DNA of 64,000 nucleotides from Argyresthia goedartella. Its lineage: Eukaryota > Arthropoda > Insecta > Lepidoptera > Argyresthiidae. The notes under the pieces were generated by a model, which did not search any database, had not been told where the DNA came from, and was given only the letters and a program-made list of their open reading frames with translations. Position 1 is the first letter of the stretch; the number at the start of each line of letters is the position of its first letter. Below are positions 22,410-33,169 of the stretch, piece after piece. The stretch lies in assembly GCA_949825045.1 (NCBI GenBank), contig OX463813.1, forward strand, positions 3,596,001-3,660,000. The letters run 5' to 3'. The position numbers and the translations under genes were made by a program.

Positions 22410-23058
22410 ATATTCATTCAGTGAAAATGTTTTACTGTATTGTTTGAAGAAATTGTGTAATTACTTGTTTCAATTATTTTCAGGTCAGGTTTCAGGTCAG
22501 ACACAAGACATTATTAATTCATAAAAGTAACACATTGTTTACACAACACTAAAAACTTCTTGAAACAAATATCATTGTTTTGATTCTAGATAATTTATGG
22601 ATAATATTATTGTTTGGCGTGGAGTTTTTTTTTTTTTTAACAATATATTTACAATTATTTATTTGAAATAAAAAATGAAACAAAAAATATTCTTGGCTGA
22701 AAACGCATCTTACGAGCATTTTTTTCCGTGTAGATATATTCATTCAGTGAAAATGTTTTACTGTATTGTTTGAAGAAATTGTGTAATTACTTGTTTCAAT
22801 TATTTTCAGGTCTTGAACTAAGACATTGTACCCTCTCACTAAGACACAAGACATTATTAATTCATAAAAGTAACACATTGTTTTGTTTACACAACACTAA
22901 AAACTTCTTGAAACAAATATCATTGTTTTGATTCTAGATAATTTATGGATAATATTATTGTTTGGCGTGGAGAATATATTTTATTTGACTTTAAAAAATT
23001 AAACAAAAAATATTCTTGGCTGAAAACGCATCTTACGAGCATTTTTTTCCGTGTAGAT
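22410..23058. repeat. Direct tandem duplication, 326-bp period, two copies
   Basis: Unit 1 is 22410-22735 and unit 2 is 22736-23058. Both start ATATTCATTCAGTGAAAATG and end TTTTTTCCGTGTAGAT. They differ by small indels near 22490/22815 and by a 15-T run in unit 1 (22625-22639). There is no coding content. Unit 1 follows MITE copy 3 after about 60 bases. Confidence 0.9.
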
Positions 23059-23653
23059 GTGGTTACAAAAGATGACAAAATTAAGTTTTAGTCCCGGAAC
23101 ATGAGCCCTGCCCTGCAAGGGCATTGCAAACAATTACCTATTTTTTTTTTGATATGGTAAATAAAATGAAGGTAGGTACCTACCTACTTAATTAGTTTAG
23201 GATGGAAACATTTTTGCATTTATTTTAGGAATGGCAAATCCTAATTTTATAAAACTTTGTGTTATGAATCAGAGACAACATTTAGCTCATAGCAAATTTG
23301 ATTAAAAATATTACGAATGTTATCATCAAAATGAATGACATTTCGGACGATTCAACTGATTTTGAAGTTTTAATTTTAATTATCAAATTGAAAATTAAAA
23401 GAATTTAATATTAGATTTAAAACTTTAAAATTAACTTTAAAACAATAAAAAATATATGGAAATAGCTATTGAATAACACGAATTAGGAACTCTTGAATCT
23501 GTGAGTAAATTTCGCCAATTTCATAGGTAAGCACCGAATATATATATTTGTAATGTGCTTTTTAAGCCCTTTAATTTGATTCCCAAAACGGCCCTCTAAT
23601 GGGCGCCATTTTGAATTTAATGTGACGTCACCTAACCTTTAGTGTCAGGTCAC
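23059..23653. other. No gene recognised
   Basis: Very AT-rich, nothing recognised. Confidence 0.35.
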
Positions 23654-24300
23654 GCCAGACGAGCAAAATTTTTTGAGTTGTGATGTGAGTCGCGGAATTT
23701 CGGTCGCGAAATTTCTGCAACATTCGGTTTCATACAAAACTCCTGTTTCGTTCACATGGGCGGGCGTCGCAAATTGCCTGCCAACTCACACGCAAAATCC
23801 CTGCTGAATCGCGTTCGCGGCGAGAGGGGAGCGAGGGGAGGGAATCAAAGCGACCTGAGTGTTGTTATTGATATGGCAATTACCGTTTTATACGACATTC
23901 CATGACTTTTTCTCAGTATACTTTTCAGTAGGCTTTTCACTACTGTATCATGAAATACGTTTAATTAGGTTTAAATACTTTTGTAATAATTTACAAACAG
24001 TTTATACTATTGCTATCGCAAAAACAGCGGATATGACACTGTCCGCACATCAGTCTTCCTCTGTTGTTTGGATTCACCCAGCATTTTCTTATATTATCAT
24101 CTTATGCGGCTTCTAAATAAGATTCGCAAATACACAATTTTTTTATTACATCCATTGCACCACGCAAGCACCCTATCAAAATGTTGAATAGCAACTGAGT
24201 AAATTACGCCTGTGTGGCCGACCAACTGAATTTCTTCTGAGCAGAAATGACACGACTGAAATCATGCGATTGACAACTCAAAAAATTGAGCTTGTCTGGC
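23654..24300. mobile_element. Probable non-autonomous TIR element
   Basis: Left end GCCAGACGAGCAAAATTTTT; the reversed right end is GCCAGACAAGCTCAATTTTT. Both continue with TGAGTTGT and then diverge. The interior includes an 85-codon frame with no recognisable domain. No target duplication was resolved. Confidence 0.55.
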
Positions 24301-24800
24301 TTAACCCTTAACCTGTAGACTCAGAGCACTTATTAGGGACCTTTTTTGGCAGATGTCACCTAGAGTACTGAAGATTCTATTGTAAGCCTTTGTGGGGTAA
24401 CATAAAAGGAGATGTATTTATTCGGGACCAAATTTTGAACAAAAATAATATGCTGAATTTCTGGCAAGAAAACGGATAGGTATAGAAGTCTATGAAGAGA
24501 GAAAAAAAAAAAAAAGGACCATTTTTTATCAATTGCAAAAAAAAATATCTCTTGCTGGCCAGCAAAGAAATGATAGGGTTAACCTGACTTTAAACCACCT
24601 GATGATAAATATGCTTCTAACGATAACTCATTTATTAAATTCCAACAAATAGTTAGATGTTCTGGTGGGACAAATGAACATACATACTGGTCAAACACAT
24701 AACCCTCCTTTTGGCTTTGCTATAGGTGGATAATTAGTTCATGATTGACTTTCTTATGCTATGTTCTTATGTATCTGTGTAACATATTATAAAAAAATAC
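24301..24800 (-). other. Start of intron 2 of the DHX35-like gene
   Basis: Follows the splice donor (GTATTT on the minus strand, 24800 downward). No next exon was found in this stretch or, by eye, further left. Confidence 0.5.
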
Positions 24801-25286
24801 CTGTGGAACTTGTGTAGACTTCCCGCATCCAGTTTCACCAATCAACACCAACGTTTGATATCGCTCCAACAAATACAGTATATGGTTTTTATATTGGAAT
24901 ATGGGAAGCTTCTGTCTTTGAGTCTCCAACGGAAGATGATGGTAGCGATTATATACAAAATTACTCTTTGCATCTGTGTCAACAGAAAATGCTGAATCTA
25001 CATTAGGATTTATAAAGGTTTCTATTACACCTTCTTTGTTCCTGGATGGATAAAGCGAATCGTCGCCAGCTGAAAGAGAAAACAATATAAATAATATCAT
25101 AACCACAAAAACAAACAGGATTCTGCTACTGGTGATTTTACAACTTCAAATAGGTACCAATTACTTTGAGATTCAATAAATTAGCGGAATTACACTCTTA
25201 GACGCAGGATTGCCAATTAAAGGATGTTATTTTTTAAGCGTAAGTAACATACCTGGCTTGATGAACCTCGGTCTGTTATTCATCAT
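24801..25286 (-). CDS. DHX35: DEAH-box RNA helicase, DHX35-like, exons 1 and 2 (partial)
   Basis: Exon 1 coding part is 25253-25286 (ATG ATG AAT AAC...), ending CCAG|GTATGT. Intron 1 is 25070-25252, with acceptor TTTTCTCTTTCAG. Exon 2 is 24801-25069 (269 bases), ending GTTCCACAG|GTATTT. The phases match: the last G of exon 1 and the first CT of exon 2 form Ala. Exon 2 encodes a variable linker, then YHHLPLETQRQKLPIFQYKN, the region upstream of motif I in DHX35-type helicases, and the ATP-binding motif GETGCGKST followed by QVPQ. DHX35 is an ATP-dependent RNA helicase associated with the spliceosome. Later exons (DEAH box, C-terminal domains) are not seen in the window, so the gene continues beyond a very large intron or this copy is truncated. 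No stop interrupts the two exons. Confidence 0.85.
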
Positions 25287-25732
25287 ATTTATCGTAGTTT
25301 TAGTGCTGCTGTTTTCGATTTATGACATAAATATTATAAAGACAGCATTTCTGAGATTATCCTGGCGATAATCGTTACAGTTTCAATTAAATCACGATAA
25401 AATGAAGAAGAAAACAAAACTAAACCAAACATAACAAACAGACACTGCCTGCCGGGATTTTTTAGTTCTGAAACCGAATGAAACATCAGTTGGTTAAACC
25501 GACTCGGTTTTAATTTGAATTTGTTTTCGTTCAGAAATTGTGGTAGAAATAGTAGAATTATTTTTGTTGCTGGGCGTTGAAAAGTTGTAAACTGTATTTC
25601 AATCAACAACGCTGATTGTCAACATCGTAAAAGGCTGAGTTAATGGAGATTGAATCTACAGACGTCATATACACTTCGCTTCATGAATTATGAGCGTTGG
25701 CCTTGAATGCGCATTACTATAGTCATTTTTAA
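25287..25732. other. Upstream region of the DHX35-like gene
   Basis: Should contain the 5' UTR and promoter. No TATA box was identified. The 91-codon minus frame at 25334-25609 has no recognisable domain. Confidence 0.35.
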
Positions 25733-25734
25733 TA

Positions 25735-26880
25735 TACAGGGTGACTGGTAAGTCGACCTACATACGTTGGGAGATGCTAGCACCAACCATTGTTACTATG
25801 AAACACCCTAACCGAAAATTTACCGTTTTCGAGTTAGGGGCCTTTAAAGATTTTCGAGGAAAATCCCACTTTACAACATATTTCGCACCAATTTTCCTAA
25901 TCTAGATGATTAAGTCCAGGTATTTTACTGGTATTGGGTAAAAGTAGAGTTAATTTAATATTTAGAAAAAAAGAACCGACCACAGCAAAAAAAAACCTAT
26001 AAATACAGGCTTATGGTGAAAACCGAATATCGCATGTTTACTTAATGGGTTAATTTTGAAGCAGTGTCACCAAAAAAAAAACTAGTAACTGTTTGTGCAA
26101 ACAAAACCTAAAACATCTCCAGTTCTCTAGCTATTCAATGAGGTACAACAGTCAAATAAAATGTTTATTATTCTTGGGAAAATTGGGCGACAAAGTAGAT
26201 AAGGTAGCAGACTCTAAGATGACCGGTGATTTAAAAAAAGGGTTTTAAGGTGATGTAAGGGCAAAATTATTTTACTTTTATCGCCCGATGTCCAAAAGGG
26301 GGTGTTATAAGTTTGAAGCGTCTGTCAGTCTGTCGGTCTGTCTGTCTGTATGCCTGTCCGTGGCACTCTAGAAGTCAAACAGGTGGACGAATTTTGATGC
26401 CGTTTTCTGTAAATAAAAGAAGACATCTGCGGTGGTTCTTAGATATGTTTTGTGAAGATACAATAAGTCAGAGGGGGGGTATTATCTTTACGATTCTTGT
26501 TCAACATGACCACCCATGTTCCTAATACAATTTCGTAACCTAGTTCTCAATTCATTTTTGACTGCTCTGGTTGTTAGCTGCCTTCTCATTTTTTCAGATG
26601 CGTCAATAATCTGGATACCTTGCAGTTCATGGTAGTGGACCTCTCCCGATCCATCTGTCTGGGAAATTTTCATTCAGCCAATCCCGGACGCCCCTAAAGT
26701 AGTGAGCTGGACAGCCGTCGTGTTGATACCACATGTCCCTTATCAGTGCGAGCGGTAAATCATCTAATAAATCATGTAATTCCGTTGTCAAAAATGTCTG
26801 GTACCTTTCACCATTCAAATTTTGAGTAGTGACGTCGTGGATTCTACGGGGGAATTTCCCGTCAGGAATTATTAACCGCC
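25735..26880 (-). pseudogene. Decayed mariner-superfamily transposase
   Basis: Two overlapping minus-strand frames. 26627-26818 carries MWYQHDGCPAHYFRGVRDWL, then RWIGRG, the second catalytic Asp region of a Tc1/mariner-type DDE transposase. 26488-26673 carries a C-terminal end (RTRLRNCIRNMGGHVEQE). The stretch that should join them is lost with a frame change, and the N-terminal half is absent. The left edge near 25735 reads TACAGGGTGACTGGTAAGTC, a typical element end. No matching right end was found. Confidence 0.65.
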
Positions 26881-27433
26881 CAAATCGCCAAACTTATTGG
26901 GACCGACTTAAATTATCATATTATATTGTTTATTGATTTCGTACGCAAGCCAGACAGCGCATTACAAATTTATTTGGCTCGTTCAGTGAAAAGTGTGATT
27001 TTGGAAGATTTGAGAAATGCCTAATTTATCTGATGATAGTGATAAAAACTAACAAAGTGGACCATCAACTCCAAAAAAGAAGCTCAAAATGCTATGACAG
27101 TACACTGATAGAGATAAGGTATTTATTAGCTACTTGTATTATAGTAAAGGTATTTAGTACGTATTTATATTTTGGTTTTAAGTAAAATTTCACAATAAAA
27201 GTGTTTTAAAGTCTACTGTAAAATCCACCGTATTTTTTTCTTTTACCGTAATTTTGTCGTGAACGCTGTAAATTTGAGCACCAAACACTGTAATCTCAGT
27301 TTTCCCATATGGCAACACTGGGCGACCTATATTACTGTTTCGTTTTTGCGTACCCTATAAATAAAATCAAATCAGGCCACGTGTTTTTAACGCGCTCTAT
27401 TCGTTTTACATATAAAATATTGCGTTCCATCGC
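26881..27433. other. No intact gene recognised
   Basis: Near 27017 a start-like ATGCCTAATTTATCTGATG leads into an acidic then basic peptide (PKKKLK), with stops. It may be the 5' remnant of another transposon gene, but too little remains. Confidence 0.3.
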
Positions 27434-27444
27434 TAGATGCCAAA
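27434..27444. repeat. Left target site duplication of the Jockey-type element
   Basis: TAGATGCCAAA, repeated exactly at 32682-32692 after the element's 3' end. Confidence 0.9.
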
Positions 27445-27687
27445 GGAGTAAGGAGTGTCGTCGACCGTCGCGTACACGGACCTACACCTCTCGCCGTTCC
27501 TCCGCAGTTCGCCCGCCGCTTCGTCGCAAGCGGACGTGCGCAACACGCGCCCGTGCGCGTCGCGAAATCACCGTCGCGAGTGTTTGCACGGAGGGGAATA
27601 CCTTCTAGGAACGGACGCCGGCTTCGCCTAAGGTAGTACCTGGTCGGTACCCCCTTCGGGCAGCCAACTTGTCCATAGCCCGCTGCT

Positions 27688-29867
27688 ATGGACAAGTTCA
27701 AAAGCCCTTCTAAGGGCTATAGTGCCAGTGACATTGTAAGTGTTTGTGCTAGTGACAGTGACGATGCCGTGATAGCGAACAGCCCGCCGCTGGGTGAAAC
27801 CCCGCGCCGGCGCCGCGCGCAGCGATCGGCATCACTAGAAGGCCTGCTCCCTATCTCCACGTCGACGGAGTACGGGTCGCCCGTGGTGCGGCGTCCTGTG
27901 TCCCCGAGGGCAGAGCTTGAGCTGGACGAATTATATTTAATTCGGGCCGCTCAAGCCAACCTGTTTTCGGCGGGCCTACTTCGTGCCATGGAGGCATACG
28001 TCGCCGCAAGCCGCGCTGCCCTGTCAGGCAAGCCCACGGCTTGTATCGACGCCGAGCTCCTCGACGCGCAATTAGTGGAGCAGGCAAAAACGCGGCCTTT
28101 GGTGCTGCCACCAACCCGCGGGACGAGGCGCCCGCGTAGCGAAAGCCCGAGCGACGAGCTGCGTCTCCGAGGAGATGGAAAGCGAGTCCAGCTTGCGGAC
28201 TCGCCGACCCCGCCACCGACGAACCAGCCGCCGCCGAGGAAGACGGGCCTCGACATGCCGTCGCTGTCGCCCTGGACGGGCGCGCTTCAGGCACCCGCCC
28301 CCGCCCCTGGACTGTCCGCCGCCGCGAGTGACTATGAGAGTGCTTCAACACAAACAGGTACGAGTGTTTTACCTAATAAGTGCTCTCCTACAGTGTCGTT
28401 TGCCGCGGCGGCCGCGACCGCATCCACCGTGTCTGGGGCACCGCGCCCCAGCACCGCGTACCCCCCCGTTCAGTGAGGCACCCGGTGCCGCCAACCGCGC
28501 GTCCGCCCGCCCCGTCGGCGACCACGTCGCGAGTGCCCGCCCGCCCCACGCGCTCCGCCGCAGCGCCCGCGATAGTGCCCGCCCGCCCTACGCGCCCCGC
28601 CGCCGCGCCCACGAACCCGCCCACCGCCGCGACTGTGCCCGCCCGCCCTACGCGCCCCGCCGCTGCGCCTGCGAACCCGCACGCCACCGCACCCGCGATA
28701 GGGCCCGCCCGCCCAATGCCGCCCGCCCGCCCAACGCCGCCTGCCATTGCCGCCGCCCAAACCGCAGCCGCAATTGCCACCGCCGCCCCGTCGGGAGGCG
28801 CTGCGCCACAGCAGCCCCGCCAGTCGCGCTATCCGCCCCTTATTGTGGAGGTCCTACCCAACTGGGCCGACCACTTCAGGGCGATAGCCAGCGAGCTCGG
28901 CCGGGCTCCCAGCGCGCGCGCCTACCAAAAGGGTGTGCGCTTTACCCCAACGGCCGAAGACGAGTACCGGCTTGTGCAACGTTACCTGTGCAGGCTGGAG
29001 AAGGACCACGGTGTGAGGTGGTTCTCATACTCGTTGCCGGCCGACAAGACCCAGAAGGTGGCGATCCGCGGGCTGCCTTCTAACACCGCGCCGGAGGAGA
29101 TAGTCGCGGCGCTTGCAGAACTCGGTGTGGAGGCCGAGTACTGTAAGCAGATCCGGGCGCGCAAAGGAAGACCCGGCTGCATCTTCTTCGCCAGCCTGAA
29201 GAAGAATCCAGACCGTGCCCCCGGCGCTGTGTACGAGATCACGGAGCTCTTGTACATGCCGGGGGTGAAGATCGAGGCCTGGCGCTCGAAGCAGGGCCCG
29301 GCCCAGTGCCACAGGTGCCAGCAATTCCGGCACTCGTCGCATATGTGCCACCGCCCCCTAGCGTGCGTACGTTGCGGCGGTCCCCACTCGGCGCGGGAAT
29401 GCCCCCGCCCGAAAGACCAGCCGCCGACGTGCGCCAACTGCGGTGGACCGCACACGGCAAATAATGCGACGTGCCCCGTGTTCCGCCAGGAGGCGCGGAA
29501 CAAGAAGGCCGGCACTGTGGCGCTCACCAACGCGCCCGGGCCCAAGAAGGTGCAGCCTCCCCCTCTGCCTCGTCCCGATCTGCAGGAACCAACGGCGCCC
29601 GCCTCGCTTATGGCGCAGGCGAACGACGGAGCCCCCAGGCAGAAGACGAAGCGGGGGGGGAAGAAGAAGAAGAAGGCGACGGCACCACCTGCCGCCGGCG
29701 CCGCGGCGGCTACTCTCGCCGCCAGCGAGACTGCGGCCGCCGCTGGCGCCGCCACTCCGGCTGCGGCGATAGGGCAGCAGGACTTGGGGCACCTCATAGC
29801 CCTGCTCGCCCTCCTCAGCGACCCCACTGCCCTGGGCAGACTCACCGCTCTGCACCGCAATGCATGA
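27688..29867 (+). CDS. Jockey-type ORF1 (Gag-like), frame change at 28461
   Basis: Nucleic-acid-binding chaperone that packages the element RNA. The first part (27688-28476, ATG start) is acidic then Pro/Ser-rich. At the tract C CCC CCC (28461-28467) reading must move back one base to stay open. The second part then runs to 29867. It has a Pro/Ala-rich region with repeated PARPTRPAAAP words (about 28500-28790), a PRE_C2HC-type domain (VAIRGLPSNTAPEEIVAALA), and three zinc knuckles near 29308-29480: CHRCQQFRHSSHMC, CVRCGGPHSAREC and CANCGGPHTANNATC. A Lys-rich stretch and an Ala-rich tail follow. Total length is about 726 residues if read as one protein. The frame change may be programmed -1 slippage, a lost C, or a sequencing error. 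Confidence 0.8.
28461..28467 (+). promoter_or_regulatory. Candidate -1 slippery heptamer C CCC CCC
   Basis: Seven Cs in the X XXY YYZ arrangement relative to the upstream frame (TAC CCC CCC GTT). After a -1 slip the reading is CCC CCC CGT and stays open for more than 460 codons. In the zero frame a TGA follows within three codons. Confidence 0.4.
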
Positions 29868-32508
29868 GCCGCTCAGGGTCGTCCACTGGAACGCGCAGTC
29901 GCTGACAGGGAAGAAGCGGCTGCTCCACGTGTTCCTGAGGGACTACCGCGTCGACGTGATGCTCATCAGCGAGACATTCCTAGCCGGAAGCGACAAGCTG
30001 TCGCTGCCCGGCTACTTCGTCTATCGCAAGGACGAGAAGTCCACCAGCGGCCGGGCCTTTCGAGGCTTGGCAGTCATCGTCGGCAGGAAGATCGTCCACC
30101 AGCTCGTTGACGCCCAGGAGCATACATCCCTGTATGCTTTGGGCGTCGACCTCCAGGTCGCCGGCCAGGTGCTGCGACTCTACGCCGCCTACAAGCCCCC
30201 CAGTACACCAATCCGCACCGCCGAGCTACGGGGGTTGCTACAGTCGCCGCATCCGACACTCGTCGCTGGCGACCTCAACGCCAAGCACACCGTCTGGAAC
30301 TCCACCAGGGTGTGCCCAGCTGGACGCGCCATCCTTGCCGACTCCGTGAGCCACAACTACGATGTCATCGGTCCCGACGAGCCCACCCACTTCGATTCGC
30401 GGGCCGGTTGGGACACCATCGACGTCGTAGTCGTCAGAGGTCTCCGGACTCCGCCGAGCCAGGAGGTTCTCCCTGACCTCCCATCGGACCAAAGGCCAGT
30501 ACTTCTCGTCCTGGCGGACCTGCCCACCCGGGTCTCTCCGCCAGCATCACGCCGACGATACCAGTGGGGCGCCTTCACCGCTGCCCTCGACCAGTCTCCG
30601 ACCACATGTCCAGTCAACCAGCCGGAAGACGTTGACCGCCTGGCATCGCTGCTAACCACCCAGATCCGAGACGCGCTCGACCTATCATCGCACACCGTAG
30701 CTCGCGGGGGGAAGCCCAATCCTCTTCCTGCTGAGCTACGCGCACTCATCTGCGACAAGCGCGCTCTCCGGAAGCAGTGGCAGCAAACCCGCTGCCCAAC
30801 GATGAAGACCAGGCTCAACGCCATGACGGCAGAGCTGAAGCGCCGACTTGATCTCCACGCCGAAGAATCTTGGGAACGCCACGTCGAGTCCATGGGCGAC
30901 CACGTCCCCTCCGTGCATCGCCTATGCCGGGATTTGTCGACTACTCCAACTCCCGTCCGACCAATCCTGGGCAGCGACGGGCTACCAAGATTTCGAGCCC
31001 AAGACCGTGCGGAGATCTTCGCCGAATGCCTCGAGAAGCAGTTCAAGCCGAACCCTACGGATGATGTGGAGCACGTCGCAGCAGTCGAGAGACACCTGCG
31101 AGAGTACTTCGCCTCGCCGATAGCTCCCGAAGAGGACCCCACCGTCGTCACGCCCGGCCAGATCATGCGTGCATTCAGACGTACCAAGCCCAGGAAAGCC
31201 CCGGGCGCAGACCGCATACCTAACATGGCGCTGCTACATTTGCCGCCACGTACTGTGGCGGCCGTTACGCGCCTGTTTAACGGTATCTTGCGCACGGGCC
31301 ACTTCCCAACCCAATGGAAGGAGGGCTTGGTCATCATGTTGCCCAAGCCGGGCAAGGACTCCAAGCTGCCTGAGAGCTATCGGCCGATAACTCTACTGAG
31401 TACCATCTCAAAGGTGTTTGAGAAACTCCTGCTGGCGAAGCTACTGCCCCACATCCAGCCGCGCCCAGAACAGTTCGGCTTCAGGCCCGAGCATTCTACG
31501 ACGCTTCAGCTCACCAGAGTACTGAATGACATGACGGTTTGTTTAAACAAGAAGGAATACACTGTCGCAGTACTCCTGGACATGGAGAAGGCGTTTGACA
31601 GAGTATGGCACGAGGGGTTGCTGTACAAATTGTCGACGTCTCCAGCCCCAAGAAGACTGGTCCAGATCATCGCCTCCTTCCTGAAGAATCGCCGCTTCCG
31701 AGTGATGGTGGAAGACGCCGTCTCCGAGGAACACCCCGTTGCAGCCGGCGTCCCTCAGGGGTCCTGCCTGTCTCCAGCCTGTTACTCCCAATATACGGAC
31801 GACATCCCCGTCGGGCCGGGTGCCCAGCTGGCACTCTTCGCCGACGACGCTGCCTACTACGCGTCGTCGATCCAGGCACGGCACGCTGCCGTCAAACTGC
31901 AGCGCACCCTGGACATCTTGCCCGACTGGCTCGCCAAGTGGCGGTTGTCCGTCAACGTTGGGAAGACGCAGGCGCTCATCACAGGCCAGTCCCCCCTTCC
32001 ACCACCACTCCAGCTCCAAGGACAGGACATCGCGTGGTCTCCGCAGGTGAAGTACCTGGGAGTGACCATCGATCGCCGGCTCACCATGAAGCAACATGTC
32101 GACAACGTCGTCAACCAGGTCAAGGTCGCACGCGCCAAGCTGCGTCCACTTCTCGACTCCAGCCTCCCTCTGAGGGCGAAGCTCGGGATCTACAAGTGCT
32201 ACGTGAGATCCCACCTCACCTACGCGGCCCCGGCATGGTACGCCCTGTGCTCGGAGACGAACAAACGGAGACTCCGAGCCCAAGAGAACCTCTCTTTGCG
32301 TACCATCGTCGACGCCCCCCGCTACGTGAGGAATGCGACGATCCAGAGGGACCTCAGATGGGAACCAGTGGACCAGTTTGTCCAGAGGCTGGCGAAGGGC
32401 ATGTTCGCGCGTGCGGATAGCTCACATCATCCGCACATCCGCGACATGGCGCCGTACCACGCGTGCCCGCCCGACCGCCGCCGCCTGCCACGCGACCTGG
32501 TTGCCTAG
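29860..32508 (+). CDS. Jockey-type ORF2: endonuclease and reverse transcriptase
   Basis: 882 residues from an ATG overlapping the end of ORF1 (ATGCATGA). Residues 1-220 form an APE-type endonuclease that nicks target DNA: HWNAQSL, ISETFL, VAGDLNAKHTVWNS, then SDQRPV at about 209-214, where Gln211 (CAA) replaces the catalytic His of the usual SDHRPV. The reverse transcriptase spans about 440-720: PGADRIPNMAL, SYRPITLLSTISK, motif A LDMEKAFDRVWH (Asp574), motif B VPQGSCLSPACYSQYTDDIP, motif C LFADDAAYY (Asp662-Asp663), and KYLGVTIDRRLTMKQH. The C-terminal region (HLTYAAPAWYALC) is as in Jockey elements. There is no RNase H domain. Apart from Gln211 everything looks functional. Confidence 0.9.
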   Translation: MHEPLRVVHWNAQSLTGKKRLLHVFLRDYRVDVMLISETFLAGSDKLSLPGYFVYRKDEKSTSGRAFRGLAVIVGRKIVHQLVDAQEHTSLYALGVDLQVAGQVLRLYAAYKPPSTPIRTAELRGLLQSPHPTLVAGDLNAKHTVWNSTRVCPAGRAILADSVSHNYDVIGPDEPTHFDSRAGWDTIDVVVVRGLRTPPSQEVLPDLPSDQRPVLLVLADLPTRVSPPASRRRYQWGAFTAALDQSPTTCPVNQPEDVDRLASLLTTQIRDALDLSSHTVARGGKPNPLPAELRALICDKRALRKQWQQTRCPTMKTRLNAMTAELKRRLDLHAEESWERHVESMGDHVPSVHRLCRDLSTTPTPVRPILGSDGLPRFRAQDRAEIFAECLEKQFKPNPTDDVEHVAAVERHLREYFASPIAPEEDPTVVTPGQIMRAFRRTKPRKAPGADRIPNMALLHLPPRTVAAVTRLFNGILRTGHFPTQWKEGLVIMLPKPGKDSKLPESYRPITLLSTISKVFEKLLLAKLLPHIQPRPEQFGFRPEHSTTLQLTRVLNDMTVCLNKKEYTVAVLLDMEKAFDRVWHEGLLYKLSTSPAPRRLVQIIASFLKNRRFRVMVEDAVSEEHPVAAGVPQGSCLSPACYSQYTDDIPVGPGAQLALFADDAAYYASSIQARHAAVKLQRTLDILPDWLAKWRLSVNVGKTQALITGQSPLPPPLQLQGQDIAWSPQVKYLGVTIDRRLTMKQHVDNVVNQVKVARAKLRPLLDSSLPLRAKLGIYKCYVRSHLTYAAPAWYALCSETNKRRLRAQENLSLRTIVDAPRYVRNATIQRDLRWEPVDQFVQRLAKGMFARADSSHHPHIRDMAPYHACPPDRRRLPRDLVA

Positions 32509-32681
32509 CCGGCGATCAGCCAACGGAACACCCCTCGTGAGAAGATCTCCACCGCCCGCGAGGGCCCCCCGATGACCTGTCCATAGGAGTGGACAGAGGC
32601 GCTTCTTCAGGAAGAGATCCGATGATCTGACCCTGACTCCCCACGCCCCAGAATGGGTGCGTGAGAAGAATACTTGATTGA

Positions 32682-32692
32682 TAGATGCCAAA
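32682..32692. repeat. Right target site duplication of the Jockey-type element
   Basis: TAGATGCCAAA, identical to 27434-27444. Confidence 0.9.
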
Positions 32693-33169
32693 CATTGAGT
32701 TTTAACTATGATGCTCTGTCAACGACTGAACTTGTGCGCCGTAACACTGAATACTCAATAGTACATTAGAATGAATAAGAATATCCCGTTTTATGGGTAT
32801 GGAAAGTTAAAATTCCATACATGTACGGACAAATCCGTACATATGGCAACACTTTGACATCCTGAGTGACTTCAACCAACTGTTTAGCGACATCTGTGAT
32901 TATTGCCGGTACGAAATTAATCAGTAACATCTCTCGCTTAACGTAAGCACTACTATAAATTACATAGCTACCAGCACTATCTGAGTATCGTATCTTGAAC
33001 TTATGCTTTATAATACGACTACAGTCCACACATGGTTGGTTTCTTAAATTTTCCTTTAAATTTAAGTCAAGGCGTGCCGTGCTCAGTTCTTGTAGCAACG
33101 TCTCCCTCCAGCTCTGTAGCTGATGAAGCAAACAGAAAACAGCACAATAGCGTCTGCAAATCGTTTTTT
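32693..33169. other. No gene recognised; open minus frame 32766-33185
   Basis: A minus-strand frame of about 139 codons stays open here but opens with GTG inside the neighbouring SINE and has no recognisable motif. It could be a real unknown coding piece or chance. A short inverted word (TCCATACATGTACGGAC) lies near 32814. Confidence 0.3.

Larger units (their letters stand above)
27445..32681 (+). mobile_element. Full-length Jockey-type non-LTR retrotransposon
   Basis: A 5237-bp element, visibly GC-rich against its AT-rich surroundings, flanked by a perfect 11-bp target duplication. Order: 5' UTR 27445-27687 starting GGAGTAAGGAGTGTCGTCGA, ORF1 (27688-29867, frame change at a C7 tract), ORF2 (29860-32508), and a 3' UTR ending TACTTGATTGA. 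The two ORFs overlap by eight bases. The perfect duplication, long open frames and complete 5' end indicate a recent insertion. Confidence 0.9.

Noticed and set aside
23859..24116. 85-codon plus-strand frame as a membrane protein gene
   Set aside because: Hydrophobic by AT-rich composition only; it lies inside a non-autonomous inverted-repeat element.
25334..25609. 91-codon minus frame as an upstream exon of the helicase gene
   Set aside because: Not in frame continuity with exon 1 and not similar to any helicase segment; exon 1 already has its own ATG.
28175..29083. Long Arg/Pro-rich frames on both strands over the Jockey ORF1
   Set aside because: Shadow frames produced by the high GC content; the zinc knuckles and PRE_C2HC domain fix the true frame.
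30357..31364. 335-codon minus-strand frame over the Jockey ORF2
   Set aside because: Mirror of the endonuclease/RT coding strand; no domain of its own.
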